Shown here: piece by piece, positions 18,285 to 27,400 of the stretch
Layout: the number at the start of each line of letters is the position of its first letter
Position numbering within the stretch: position 1 is the stretch's first letter
Assembly (NCBI RefSeq): GCF_042159835.1
Contig: NZ_JBBVGT010000003.1
Location: 620,001-684,000 of the forward strand
Reading direction: 5' to 3'
Source of the DNA: Albibacterium profundi
GTDB lineage: Bacteria; Bacteroidota; Bacteroidia; Sphingobacteriales; Sphingobacteriaceae
DNA: 64,000 nt
The notes under the pieces: generated by a model
Databases searched by the model: none
Told to the model about the DNA's origin: nothing
The model's input: the letters and a program-made list of their open reading frames with translations, nothing else
Translations under genes and position numbers: made by a program

Positions 18285-19589
18285 TTAGATAACCTTTGTT
18301 TTTCCAGGTTGTGCGTACGGATATAGACCGTTTTCGTCCGGAAGTACTTTAGGCAAGGCATCCCAACTCAGCTCATCAGGCATTAGACTGATATCAGATG
18401 CTAATGCTTCATCCCATTTTAGAACTTTTCCTGAATATGTGGCTAGTCGGCCAATGATTCCAGTGAACGTACTTGTAGCTCCGTACTCAGCATCTTGGAA
18501 TTTAAACTCTCCATTTGCAATTGCTTCGAACAGTTCATCATGTTCTGTTTGGTATGGGTTTCTATTATTTTTAGTAGGGTGGCTAAAAAGCTCTTTGCCG
18601 CTAGGATCCCATAGTACACCGCTGTTATTTGCTGAAAGATAAACTTTTCCTCCGGTGCCTTGGAACGTTTCATCCACACGGTTTGATGTACCTTCGAAGT
18701 GACGACATTGACTGTATATCACTGCTCCGTCACCATAGGTGAACTCAACAGCGTGATTGTCGTATATTTCACCATAATCTTCACCGGTTCGCCAAGCACG
18801 GCTACCTGTACCCTGTACAGAAACAGGGTGCCCGCCTAAAACCCAATTGGCTACATCAAGTTGATGTACATGCTGTTCCACGATATGATCTCCGCAGAGC
18901 CAATTAAAGTAATACCAATTACGCATTTGATACTCCATCTCTGTCTGTCCTTCTTCTCGTGGGTTTACCCAAACGCCACCAGAGTTCCAGTAAACTTGAC
19001 CCGAATGGATTTTGCCGATATCTCCACCGTGGATTCGTTTAATTGTCTCGCGGTAATTGTCTTGATAACGACGTTGCAAACCAACAACCACATTTAACTT
19101 CTTTTTCTTCGCTTCTTCAGCTGTTGCCAATACTTTTCTGATACCCGGTGCATCAACAGCTACTGGTTTTTCTATAAAAGCATGCTTACCTTGCTTGATA
19201 GCTTCCTCGAAATGAACTGGACGGAACCCCGGAGGCGTAACTAAGAGTACCACATCTGCTAAAGGTATCGCTTTTTTATATCCGTCAAAACCAACGAATT
19301 GACGATCTTCCGGAACATCGACCTTATCCCCAAATTTTTGCTTCAATAGTTTATAACTATCATCTAAGCGGTTTTGGAAAGCATCTGCCATGGCAACTAA
19401 TTTGATATTCTGCTTGGTGCTCAACGCTTGAACAGCAGCTCCGGTGCCGCGACTTCCGCAACCTATAAGGGCAATTTTAATTGTATCATCATTGGATGCA
19501 AAGACATTAGACATGGGTGCTGTACCAAGAGCAGCTGCTCCCGCAATCACGCTAGAAGACTTTAAAAAACTACGTCGATCTTGTTTCAT
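18285..19589 (-). CDS. Tat-exported Gfo/Idh/MocA family oxidoreductase
   Basis: A 434-residue NAD(P)-dependent sugar oxidoreductase. The N-terminus DRRSFLKSS, followed by a hydrophobic stretch, is a textbook twin-arginine signal, so the protein is exported folded with its cofactor. The Rossmann fold begins IKIALIGCGSRGTGA. The hallmark EKPVAVDAPG has the conserved Glu-Lys-Pro. DHIVEQHVHQLDVANWVLGGHP carries the catalytic HQLD-like residues. Family members with Tat signals are common in Bacteroidetes, and some oxidise or reduce glycosides at C3. It is followed 12 bp downstream by apbE and preceded by the FGE-like gene 62 bp upstream. Direction of catalysis and substrate are not readable. Confidence 0.9.
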   Translation of the reverse strand: MKQDRRSFLKSSSVIAGAAALGTAPMSNVFASNDDTIKIALIGCGSRGTGAAVQALSTKQNIKLVAMADAFQNRLDDSYKLLKQKFGDKVDVPEDRQFVGFDGYKKAIPLADVVLLVTPPGFRPVHFEEAIKQGKHAFIEKPVAVDAPGIRKVLATAEEAKKKKLNVVVGLQRRYQDNYRETIKRIHGGDIGKIHSGQVYWNSGGVWVNPREEGQTEMEYQMRNWYYFNWLCGDHIVEQHVHQLDVANWVLGGHPVSVQGTGSRAWRTGEDYGEIYDNHAVEFTYGDGAVIYSQCRHFEGTSNRVDETFQGTGGKVYLSANNSGVLWDPSGKELFSHPTKNNRNPYQTEHDELFEAIANGEFKFQDAEYGATSTFTGIIGRLATYSGKVLKWDEALASDISLMPDELSWDALPKVLPDENGLYPYAQPGKTKVI

Positions 19590-19651
19590 TTTCTATTATT
19601 TAGTTTTATATAAGTTAATTAGTTTTAATCGCTTTCGGAATTTGTTAGTCT

Positions 19652-20629
19652 TTAAAAATCCGGGATTGGCTCCTTATTGTAATAAGCCTCAATTTCTTCT
19701 TTGCTTGGCTGAACCGAAGGTCGAACTAAACGGATACCGACAAAAGGAGCATCAGGTAGCCACCAGTTGCTTTTAGGTATTTGTGGATCAATTTGTTTCC
19801 ATGATGGATCTGATGCTAATCGGGAAGCAGAACGAAGGTCCGTCGCTTCATCGAGATAGGAGCCTCCTCGAACGCTATGGGGATACAGAGTAATTGGTTC
19901 TGCTACTGGATTTATGTTTTCTTTTTCCGCAAATGCACTATAGTCTTCGTGATATTGATCATAGGTCCATTCGGCAACGTTTCCGTATATATCATGTAAG
20001 CCCCAAGGATTAGGCTCTTTTTGTCCTACTTCATGAGTTGTTTCCTCACTATTGTCAATAAACCAAGCGTAGTTTTTCAAGTCATCCTCTGTATTTCCAA
20101 AGAAATACTCCGTGCTAGCACCAGCACGCGCCGCGTACTCCCACTCAGCTTCGGTTGGCAAACGATAGAATACCCCAGTACGCGTATAAATCCATTTGCA
20201 GAACTGAATCGCATTATACTGAGTCATTGCTAGAGCAGGGTAATTGACCTTTCCCATGCCAAAAGTCATGTCCAGATAAGGTTTTGTCGGACGGGTTACT
20301 GCGTCAACCTCAGGAGAAATTGGTTCGGTGCTACTGCTCTCTTCGTAATCTTTATATAGAAAAGGCTCAAAGAGGTCCCAAGTAACCTCAAAGGTACTCA
20401 TCCAAAAAGGATCCAGCTGAACTTTATGAACCGGCTTTTCATCCGATTCTCCATTTTCGCTCCCCATAAAGAAACTGCCGCCTGGGATGGCTTGCATAGT
20501 AAACGATAGGTTCGTTCCGTTTATTTCTTGGGTGTAATCTTCGAGTTTATTTGCTTTTTGCTGAGCTGTGCTTGTTTGTGTAATGAACGTTAATGTTAGT
20601 AACGGTATCAGTATATTATAACACTTCAT
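19652..20629 (-). CDS. Exported FGE-sulfatase (SUMF1) domain protein lacking the usual cysteines
   Basis: A 325-residue secreted protein; the signal peptide ends near TSTAQQ at residue 22. The SUMF1/FGE fold is clear from IPGGSFFMGSENGESDEKPVH, RLPTEAEWEYAARAG, NPWGLHDIYGNVAEW and SVRGGSYLDEATDLRSASR. In true formylglycine-generating enzymes, cysteines follow EW and RGGS-x-x. Here these positions read EWTYDQY and RGGSYLDEA, so copper-dependent sulfatase maturation is unlikely. No sulfatase gene is nearby. Many Bacteroidetes paralogues of this kind have structural or binding roles, for example GldK-type proteins in gliding. It lies between GH92 and the Gfo/Idh gene on the same strand, which suggests a part in glycan use. 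Function unknown. Confidence 0.85.
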   Translation of the reverse strand: MKCYNILIPLLTLTFITQTSTAQQKANKLEDYTQEINGTNLSFTMQAIPGGSFFMGSENGESDEKPVHKVQLDPFWMSTFEVTWDLFEPFLYKDYEESSSTEPISPEVDAVTRPTKPYLDMTFGMGKVNYPALAMTQYNAIQFCKWIYTRTGVFYRLPTEAEWEYAARAGASTEYFFGNTEDDLKNYAWFIDNSEETTHEVGQKEPNPWGLHDIYGNVAEWTYDQYHEDYSAFAEKENINPVAEPITLYPHSVRGGSYLDEATDLRSASRLASDPSWKQIDPQIPKSNWWLPDAPFVGIRLVRPSVQPSKEEIEAYYNKEPIPDF

Positions 20630-20721
20630 GAATCTGAGTCGTGGTCTAAAATATTTAGAATATAAAAATCTAATTTAGCACGAATTCATCAAAAAGCAAA
20701 TAAATCGAAGATATTTATGTA

Positions 20722-23007
20722 TTATTTGTCGTTTGAATATGAATATGGAAATGAAGATTCTTTTGTACCTCTCGATTTATTAGCCTCGCTATCCATTGTG
20801 AAATCGATTGTCGCTCCGTCCATTAGATCGAAATGGCTAAACCAATTCTTCTCGTATTTGTTACCATCAACCTCGATAGCCTGGATGTATTTATTTGTTG
20901 CACTGTTGTCATCAGCATTTAATACAATCTTATTTCCATTTTCCAATGTAATCGTTGCTTTCTTAAATAGTGGTGCACCAATCACATACTGATTTACGGC
21001 AGGGGTCACTGGATAAAAGCCCAAAGCGGAAAACACATACCATGCGGATGTTTGTCCATTATCCTCATCACCACAATAACCGTCAGGCGTAGCACGATAC
21101 ATGCGATCTAGAACCTCACGTACCCAATATTGTGCCTTCCATGGTGTCCCAGCGTAGTTGTAGAGATAGATCATGTGCTGTATCGGCTGGTTGCCATGCG
21201 CATATTGTCCCATGTTTGCAATTTGCATCTCACGGATTTCATGGATGACACTGCCGTAATAGCTCTCATCAAAAATTGGAGGCAAGGTGAAGACTGAATC
21301 AAGTTTCTTTACAAATTCTTCTTTACCGCCCATCAATCCGATCAGTCCTTCTACATCGTGGAACACGGACCAGGTATAGTGCCAGCTGTTTCCTTCAGTA
21401 AAAGCATCACCCCATTTGAATGGATTGAATGGTTCCTGAAACGTGCCGTCTTCGTTTTTACCTCGCATCAATCCTGTAGTCGGATCAAACAGATTACGGA
21501 AATTTTGACTTCTTTTTTCATATAGTTCAATCTCCTTTTTAGGCTTATTTAAAACTTTAGCTAATTGATAAATTGCAAAATCATCATAAGCATATTCGAG
21601 CGTACGAGCAGCATTCTCATTGATGCCTACATCGTATGGAACATAGCCCAGTTCATTGTAATACGGCGCACCTCTCCTACCTACGGCATCCATTGGTCCT
21701 TCATTATTTGCACCGTGAATTAAAGCATCGTATAGGGTTTCAATATCGTAACCCCGAAGACCTTTTATGTACGCATCTGCGACAACAGAAGCGGAGTTAT
21801 TACCGATCATGATATTTGCAAATCCAGGACTTGACCATTCTGGCAAAAAGCCACCTTCTTTGTAGGCATTGATAAGCCCTTCCTGCATTTCTTTGTTAAT
21901 GGACGGGAATACCAAGTTTAGGAATGGATATAATGCTCTGAAAGTATCCCAAAACCCGGTACCAGCAAACATGTATCCTGGTAAAATCTCGCCATTGTAC
22001 GGACTCCAGTGTACGATTTCGTCATTCTCGTTTATCTCGTATAATTTATTTGGAAAAAATAAGGTACGATACATGCTCGAGTAGAAAGTGCGAATCTGGT
22101 CAATTGTACCTCCCTCAACTTCAATTTTAGACAGACGATCATTCCAAAGGTTTTTGGCTTTTGACTTTGTCGCTTCAAAATCATCATTGGCTAATTCCCG
22201 TTTGAGGTTTAATTCAGCCTGATCAAAACTGATGAACGAGGATGCGACCTTAGCGTTTACCACCGCGTTTTTATCAGTCTTAAATCCGATAACCGCGATA
22301 GCATGTTCTGATTCGAGCTCCAATCTCCCGTCCTTATAAACACCCGTATCCGCAGTCCCTGTAAAATCGAAACTTTTGTCAAATTGGATAACGAAATAAT
22401 TTTTAAAGTTTGTCAGTTTTCCCCGGCTGTATCGTGTTGTATAACCGATTACTTTATTTTCTTCAGGAATAACTTTCACATAAGATCCTCTATCGAATGC
22501 GTCAATAACTACGTAGGAATTATCTTCTTCCGGAAAGGTAAATCTAAATTGAGCAGCTCTTTCTGTAGGCGTTAATTCTGCGGTGACGTTGTGGTCTGCT
22601 AAATAAACGCTGTAATAATATGGTTTTGACACTTCCGATTTATGTGAAAACCAACTAGCACGGTCATCTTCAGTGAATTTTAAATCTCCTGTTACGGGCA
22701 TAATTGCAAATTGTCCATAGTCATTCATCCATGGCGATGGTTGGTGTGTTTGTCTTAGGCCTCGGATTTTATCAGCAGTGTATTTGTAAATCCAGCCATC
22801 ACCCATTTTTCCTGTTTGTGGAGTCCATAAATTCATGCCCCATGGAACGCCAACGGCGGGATAGGTATTCCCGTTGGATAATGAAGGCTTGGAATCGGTA
22901 CCCATTAGTGGATTAACCCACTCCACGTGATCATTGACCTTATCAACGAATTGGGCTGATGCACCGAAACTTAGTAATAATAATAGGACTGTTGCGAAAG
23001 ATTTCAT
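20722..23007 (-). CDS. GH92 family glycoside hydrolase (exo-alpha-mannosidase type)
   Basis: A 761-residue secreted enzyme of family GH92, whose members are Ca2+-dependent inverting exo-alpha-mannosidases acting on N-glycans and yeast mannan. After a signal peptide (ending near GASAQ) come VNPLMGTDSKPSLSNGNTYPAVGVPWGMNLWTPQTG, GTGFWDTFRALYPFLNL, PMDAVGRRGAPYYNELGYVPYD and GYCGDEDNGQTSAWYVFSALGFYPV, all classic GH92 blocks. The open frame extends to 23052, but that first ATG overlaps the -7 promoter box (23050-23057), so translation must start at 23016 or 23007. I take 23007 because MKSFATVLLLLLSFG is a normal signal peptide. No SusC/SusD pair is adjacent, so this is not a complete PUL. The linkage specificity (1,2-, 1,3-, 1,4- or 1,6-) is not resolvable here. 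Confidence 0.93.
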   Translation of the reverse strand: MKSFATVLLLLLSFGASAQFVDKVNDHVEWVNPLMGTDSKPSLSNGNTYPAVGVPWGMNLWTPQTGKMGDGWIYKYTADKIRGLRQTHQPSPWMNDYGQFAIMPVTGDLKFTEDDRASWFSHKSEVSKPYYYSVYLADHNVTAELTPTERAAQFRFTFPEEDNSYVVIDAFDRGSYVKVIPEENKVIGYTTRYSRGKLTNFKNYFVIQFDKSFDFTGTADTGVYKDGRLELESEHAIAVIGFKTDKNAVVNAKVASSFISFDQAELNLKRELANDDFEATKSKAKNLWNDRLSKIEVEGGTIDQIRTFYSSMYRTLFFPNKLYEINENDEIVHWSPYNGEILPGYMFAGTGFWDTFRALYPFLNLVFPSINKEMQEGLINAYKEGGFLPEWSSPGFANIMIGNNSASVVADAYIKGLRGYDIETLYDALIHGANNEGPMDAVGRRGAPYYNELGYVPYDVGINENAARTLEYAYDDFAIYQLAKVLNKPKKEIELYEKRSQNFRNLFDPTTGLMRGKNEDGTFQEPFNPFKWGDAFTEGNSWHYTWSVFHDVEGLIGLMGGKEEFVKKLDSVFTLPPIFDESYYGSVIHEIREMQIANMGQYAHGNQPIQHMIYLYNYAGTPWKAQYWVREVLDRMYRATPDGYCGDEDNGQTSAWYVFSALGFYPVTPAVNQYVIGAPLFKKATITLENGNKIVLNADDNSATNKYIQAIEVDGNKYEKNWFSHFDLMDGATIDFTMDSEANKSRGTKESSFPYSYSNDK

Positions 23008-23049
23008 TGTCTGCATAAGCGTTTTATTGAGGATTATAATTTTATACAC

Positions 23050-23080
23050 CAAATATATTTTTTATAAAACGATTTAGCAA
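23050..23080 (-). promoter_or_regulatory. Promoter of the GH92 gene (-33/-7)
   Basis: Read on the minus strand, TTG (23080-23078), a 20-nt spacer and TATATTTG (23057-23050) match the Bacteroidetes consensus TTG-N19-22-TAnnTTTG. Transcription would begin near 23043, leaving a leader of about 36 nt before the ATG at 23007. The match rules out the upstream ATG at 23052. Confidence 0.65.
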
Positions 23081-23103
23081 GAAATAGATAAAATTAAATA
23101 CAT

Positions 23104-23141
23104 GATAGAGTCTTTGAGAAATACAAGATAGAGTCTTTGAG
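23104..23141. repeat. Two 15-bp direct repeats upstream of the GH92 promoter
   Basis: GATAGAGTCTTTGAG occurs perfectly at 23104-23118 and 23127-23141, offset by 23 bp, which is about two helical turns. The pair lies 24-61 bp upstream of the -33 element of the GH92 promoter. Same-face direct repeats at this position are the usual layout for a dimeric activator. The binding protein is unknown. Confidence 0.6.
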
Positions 23142-23193
23142 GTAGAGTTTTGGATCACTGAACGTAACAAACGTACACACGAATTACGTTGCA

Positions 23194-23279
23194 AAAAAGA
23201 AAGGTTCCCAAACGGGGAGAATGGGAACCTTTACTAACCAATTATAAACCTAAATTATGATAGTACAAATATAGTGTAC
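23194..23279 (-). ncRNA. Hairpin element copy 1: 86-bp repeat, candidate small RNA or leader
   Basis: This 86-bp stretch matches 49115-49200 at 84 of 86 positions. Its core is a 10-bp perfect stem (AAAGGTTCCC at 23200-23209, GGGAACCTTT at 23223-23232) with a 13-nt loop. On the minus strand the stem is followed by CTTTTTTG, as in an intrinsic terminator. TATATTTG (23273-23266) at the other end matches a -7 box. That would yield an RNA of about 65-70 nt ending at the hairpin. No good -33 is seen in this copy. It lies in the 415-bp gap between the GH92 start and the receiver gene, with its own 3' end about 187 nt from the GH92 ATG. Read on the plus strand it also holds a 5-codon ATG..TAG frame. 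Strand and function are inferred. Confidence 0.5.
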
Positions 23280-23422
23280 AATTTACACTTAACGAAGAGT
23301 TTTATGTAATATTTATATTGCAAATCGAGGATTACAGGTTCTATTTGTATGAAAAATATAAAACGGCACATATATTGTTTTCCAAAGGCAGCGAGAGAAT
23401 CAAACAAAGGGAAATAAAAAAT

Positions 23423-23785
23423 ATGACGGACTTAAAAGTTCATATTGTTGAAGATCAGGTGATCATTGCCTATGATTTACAGGATATAATTGAGAACATG
23501 GGGCATCAAGTGAATAATATTTCATCCTCCGTGGACGAAGCTATATCAAAGATACATATGCGGACATCTGATTTGTTTATTGTAGATATAAACCTTCAAG
23601 GTGATAAAAAGGGATTCGAGCTAGGGAAATTTCTGGAAAAGTCTAAAAGACCGTTCATCTACATGTCGTCCGTGGATATCGCTGACCAGTCGGAACGGAA
23701 TAGAGCCTGCGCATTTTTGTCAAAGCCATTTGACAAAAATGATGTTCAAAGAGCAATTGAAATTATATGTCGGAAAGTAGCTTAA
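23423..23785 (+). CDS. Stand-alone CheY-like receiver domain protein
   Basis: A 120-residue single receiver domain. The acidic pocket (VEDQ at 9-12), phosphoacceptor D55 in FIVDINLQG, the switch Ser/Thr in YMSSVD (82) and K101 in FLSKPF are all present, so it should be phosphorylatable. There is no output domain, so it acts through protein contacts or within a phosphorelay. The frame is open from 23318, but the start at 23423 gives the normal N-terminus (MTDLKVHIVEDQ); the upstream 35 residues have no family counterpart. No kinase is adjacent; the nearest phosphorelay proteins are at 38-42 kb. It is convergent with the next gene, overlapping by 4 bp. Confidence 0.87.
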   Translation: MTDLKVHIVEDQVIIAYDLQDIIENMGHQVNNISSSVDEAISKIHMRTSDLFIVDINLQGDKKGFELGKFLEKSKRPFIYMSSVDIADQSERNRACAFLSKPFDKNDVQRAIEIICRKVA

Positions 23786-24411
23786 AACCTATCAAGCCCT
23801 AAAAGGTTGCTACTTAATTCGCGATTTATACTAATAAAGCCAGGGTATTTAAAGAGTTTGTCCTTGATGACAATGGCCGGCTTAATTTTTAATGTAACCG
23901 ATGCTTTCTTTTCATTGCCCCCCTGTGAAGCGAGAACAAAATTTTGTATATCATTTCTGATTGAGTCATTCTTGAGAAATTCGTAGATATTTGTATTAAA
24001 CGCAAGCTCTACCTCCTGCTTGTCATTTGGTCGGATATTTATTTCTTGGTCAATCGTGCCTTCTGTAAAGCTATGATTGTTTACTAAAATCTCATAATCG
24101 AAATAGTTAATCGACGCTGCATTGTCCGTGGGGTTGTCAATCATAACATGCAGATTAGCTCGTAAGGGAATATTTTTGCTAAGGAAACCTAAAGCCAAGG
24201 ATGGCATATTGGTCAATGTGAAATCACGGTCTTCAATGATTTTTTGAATATTTGTTCCCGAGATATAAATATCATCAACACGTGTAATCGTATACTTGCA
24301 ATCGGCTAATGTTTTTATCTCTTTTGCTTGCTGTCCGATCGAGCATGCACATATCAATGTGGATAATATGAAGAAAAAAGCAATTTTGAGCGATCTTGTT
24401 AACTTTTTCAT
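23782..24411 (-). CDS. Putative lipoprotein with LEA14-like (Water-stress/hypersensitive response) domain
   Basis: A 209-residue protein with a lipoprotein signal: hydrophobic IAFFFILSTLICACS, with a lipobox ending at cysteine 22 or 24. The mature part resembles the LEA type 2 beta-sandwich: LRANLHVMIDNPTDNAASINYFDYEILVNN is the usual pattern of N-P followed by strands. These domains are small fibronectin-like folds of uncertain role at the cell envelope. It lies 39 bp downstream of recB on the same strand and could be read from that transcript, but has no evident link to DNA repair. The assignment rests on sequence pattern rather than a unique motif. Confidence 0.72.
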   Translation of the reverse strand: MKKLTRSLKIAFFFILSTLICACSIGQQAKEIKTLADCKYTITRVDDIYISGTNIQKIIEDRDFTLTNMPSLALGFLSKNIPLRANLHVMIDNPTDNAASINYFDYEILVNNHSFTEGTIDQEINIRPNDKQEVELAFNTNIYEFLKNDSIRNDIQNFVLASQGGNEKKASVTLKIKPAIVIKDKLFKYPGFISINRELSSNLLGLDRF

Positions 24412-24450
24412 CCGTTTAAATTACAAGTAAATATATAAATCTTTTATTCA

Positions 24451-27400
24451 TCATTTTTCAGATAGAAGATTTTCGAGTTTATTAATATAATCTATAGAAG
24501 GCTTGGTGGTGTATATTCCGGTTTGTTGACCAGCCCTCGCGCCTCTTATGAAAAAATAGATAACACCGCCGAAATCCCGATTATAATCAAAGTTACTTAA
24601 TCTTTGCTGAAGATATTTTTTTAACGCGACAACATATATCAAATATTGCAAGTGATAGTTATTCTCGGTCATGATGTCGTTGAGTTGATTTTGCTCATAA
24701 TGAATCAAGAAGTCGCCCAGAAAGTTAGACTTCCAGTCTAATATATAATAGCGATCGTTGTGCTGAAAAACCATATCAATTATACCGTTCATTACCCCTT
24801 CTAGCTGTTCTATACTTCTTACAACAAAAGCCCTCTCCTTTTCCGCTAACTGGTTTAATTGCAGTCCTAAAAAAGAGGACACATTAAAATTGAACTCCAA
24901 TTCGTTTAATCGAGATTTCCATGCAATTTTAGAAAGTGTGAATACTTCGTCATCGATATTTACTGAGGAATTAACCACATGATAAACGAGCTCATTAACC
25001 ATCGGTACAATGCTATCGTCGTGCTTAGGTAAATAACGTGCTAAAGATGCCTGAATTTGCTTTTCCCATGATGTATCGTTTGTAAAATCGATGTTTTCAA
25101 AAACGTCATGGAGGAAATTTCCGACTAAGCTTCCCTTGACTAATTGTTTAAAGATAAAATGATCATAACTATTGAGGTTGATTCGATCGTTTTCTCTTCG
25201 AATGTATTCCGGCTTTCTAGCGAGGAATGTATAACTCATTTTTACCCAATTTCTTTGCCTTAGTTCGAATTTGGAAACGGGAATAGGTGTACCCTGTATT
25301 GGAGGGGTGCCTCTTCCTGATTGATATATCATGTTCGTCTCTATTTCCAGTTGGTCTGCAAATTCAATAAGAGTGTGGGCTGATTCCTCCTTATGACTTC
25401 GTGCGGCTTCGATAAATGGCGTAAGCGAACTGTTTTTCGCACTGTGGTTATTTCTGAAAATATAACATTTATAAACAGCACGAGTAATCGCCACGTAGAT
25501 CAGTCGTCTGTTTTCTTGTTCGATTTGGGTGAGTGCTTCGTCTCGTTGCTCGTCGTTTAATCGATGAGGCTGTGCAAAGATATATTCCTGATCAGATGCT
25601 GATTTTAAACTTATAAGCGACTTTCGTTCAAACGAAGCTTTCATATCAAGAAATGGTGCAAAAACAATATTATATTCCAGGCCTTTGCTTTTGTGGATAG
25701 TTACGATCTCCACAGCTTCTTCATCGCTTTCTATTCGTTGTTCGTATTCATCACCATCCATTTTCATTCCTTCACTGGCCATTTTCAACCAATTTAACAA
25801 CTCCAAAGCGGATAGATTTTTTAGACTCTGTGTTTTATGAAGGATCTCGATAATTTGAAGGACGTTTGTCAGTGTACGCGCCCTATTGGTACTCAGCAGC
25901 GTTTCTTTGACGTTAAAGTCCTTTATAAATTTGGTCAAGGCTGAATAGGTACCAGACGTTTCCCATATTTGTTTCAATATCCCAAACTCGAGAAAGATTT
26001 CATCGTAGTTTAATTGCAGTAGATCATTGGTGTTGAAACCTGTAAGCGGATTAAGTAAGGCACGACTCACCGTATGTATATTAATGTCAACGAAAGCCCT
26101 TAGCAAATGATAGATGTATTGGGCCTCCCTTGTCATAAGAACTTTGTTCGTATCAATGGTAACCGCCGTAATTCCTAATTTACTTAGTTGCTTTTTCACG
26201 TTTAGACCTTCACTGTTTGATCGGACTAAAACCCCAATATCCGACGGTCGAATCCTCCGCTTAAGTCCGTCCTTATCAAGACTATAGTCCTTGTCAGTCA
26301 GCAGCAACAACACTTGATTGGCAAGTGTTTCTAGTATTTCTGCTTTATTAGCATTTGAAAATATCGTAATCCCGGCCTGTGCGGATTTTTGATATGACAG
26401 GTGGAGCTCCTTACCCGCTTTTGGCGCTTCCACGGGAATATACGAAATTCCGTCATCCTGACTTTTAAAATTAAATGTGTCAAAATCCTCAGTAGGTCTA
26501 AAGAATGAGTTCATAGACTCAATCAGCATGCGACCCGAACGGTAATTGACATTCATGCTGTAGCGATTATCTACTTCCCTGCCCGCTTTAAAGTATGTGT
26601 TAATATCAGCCTGTCGCCAAGCATATATTGATTGTTTAGGATCTCCAATATAAAAAACGACCGTCTGGTCGTCAAAGGCCTTATCAAATATTTCGTATTG
26701 AAATTTATCGGTGTCTTGGAATTCATCGATAAAAACGGCTTGATATTTTTCTCTAAGACCAGATTTTAGTTTTGAACTACCATTTGAGTTGATTGCTTGA
26801 TACAGTCGCGTGATCAGGTCATCAAAAGAAAGGAGACCTTGGTCATCTTTGTAGCGTTTTATATTCGTCGAAATTTGTTCAATGGCCGTACAGTACAAGT
26901 GATCTGTTAATTCTTCAGTTAGTATTCTTTTTTCGTCATTTATTTTATCTATTAGCGCGAGTTTATCGATCCAATCTCCGAGTGTTTTGATCGCGTTAGC
27001 TTTTTCTTTTACCTCTGTAAGCTTCGTAAGAAAGTTATGAGGATCGTCGATAAGCGGCAATAAATTCTTCCGCGTATAGAAATTGCTATCACACTTGGCA
27101 AGTAACTCCAACCGGTTCGCAACTACTTCATCAATCAGCTGCGTCCAACTCGTGTCGAGTGTTTTATTCAACTCCCCCAGTCGCCCCAGTACCCGTATTT
27201 CGTCTTCTTGTGTAAACGAATGATTCGCGTTCTTATCATAAAAAAGGAAACGCTGGCCACCGAGCGACTTGTCAATTATTTCCGCGATTGAACTTCGGCT
27301 AAAATTCATCGGGATAATATTCTGTAATAGAATAGGATCTAGCGTAGTAATATTTTGTCGCCAAAAATCATCCACCTTTTCTTGTCGAATAGCCGTCATA

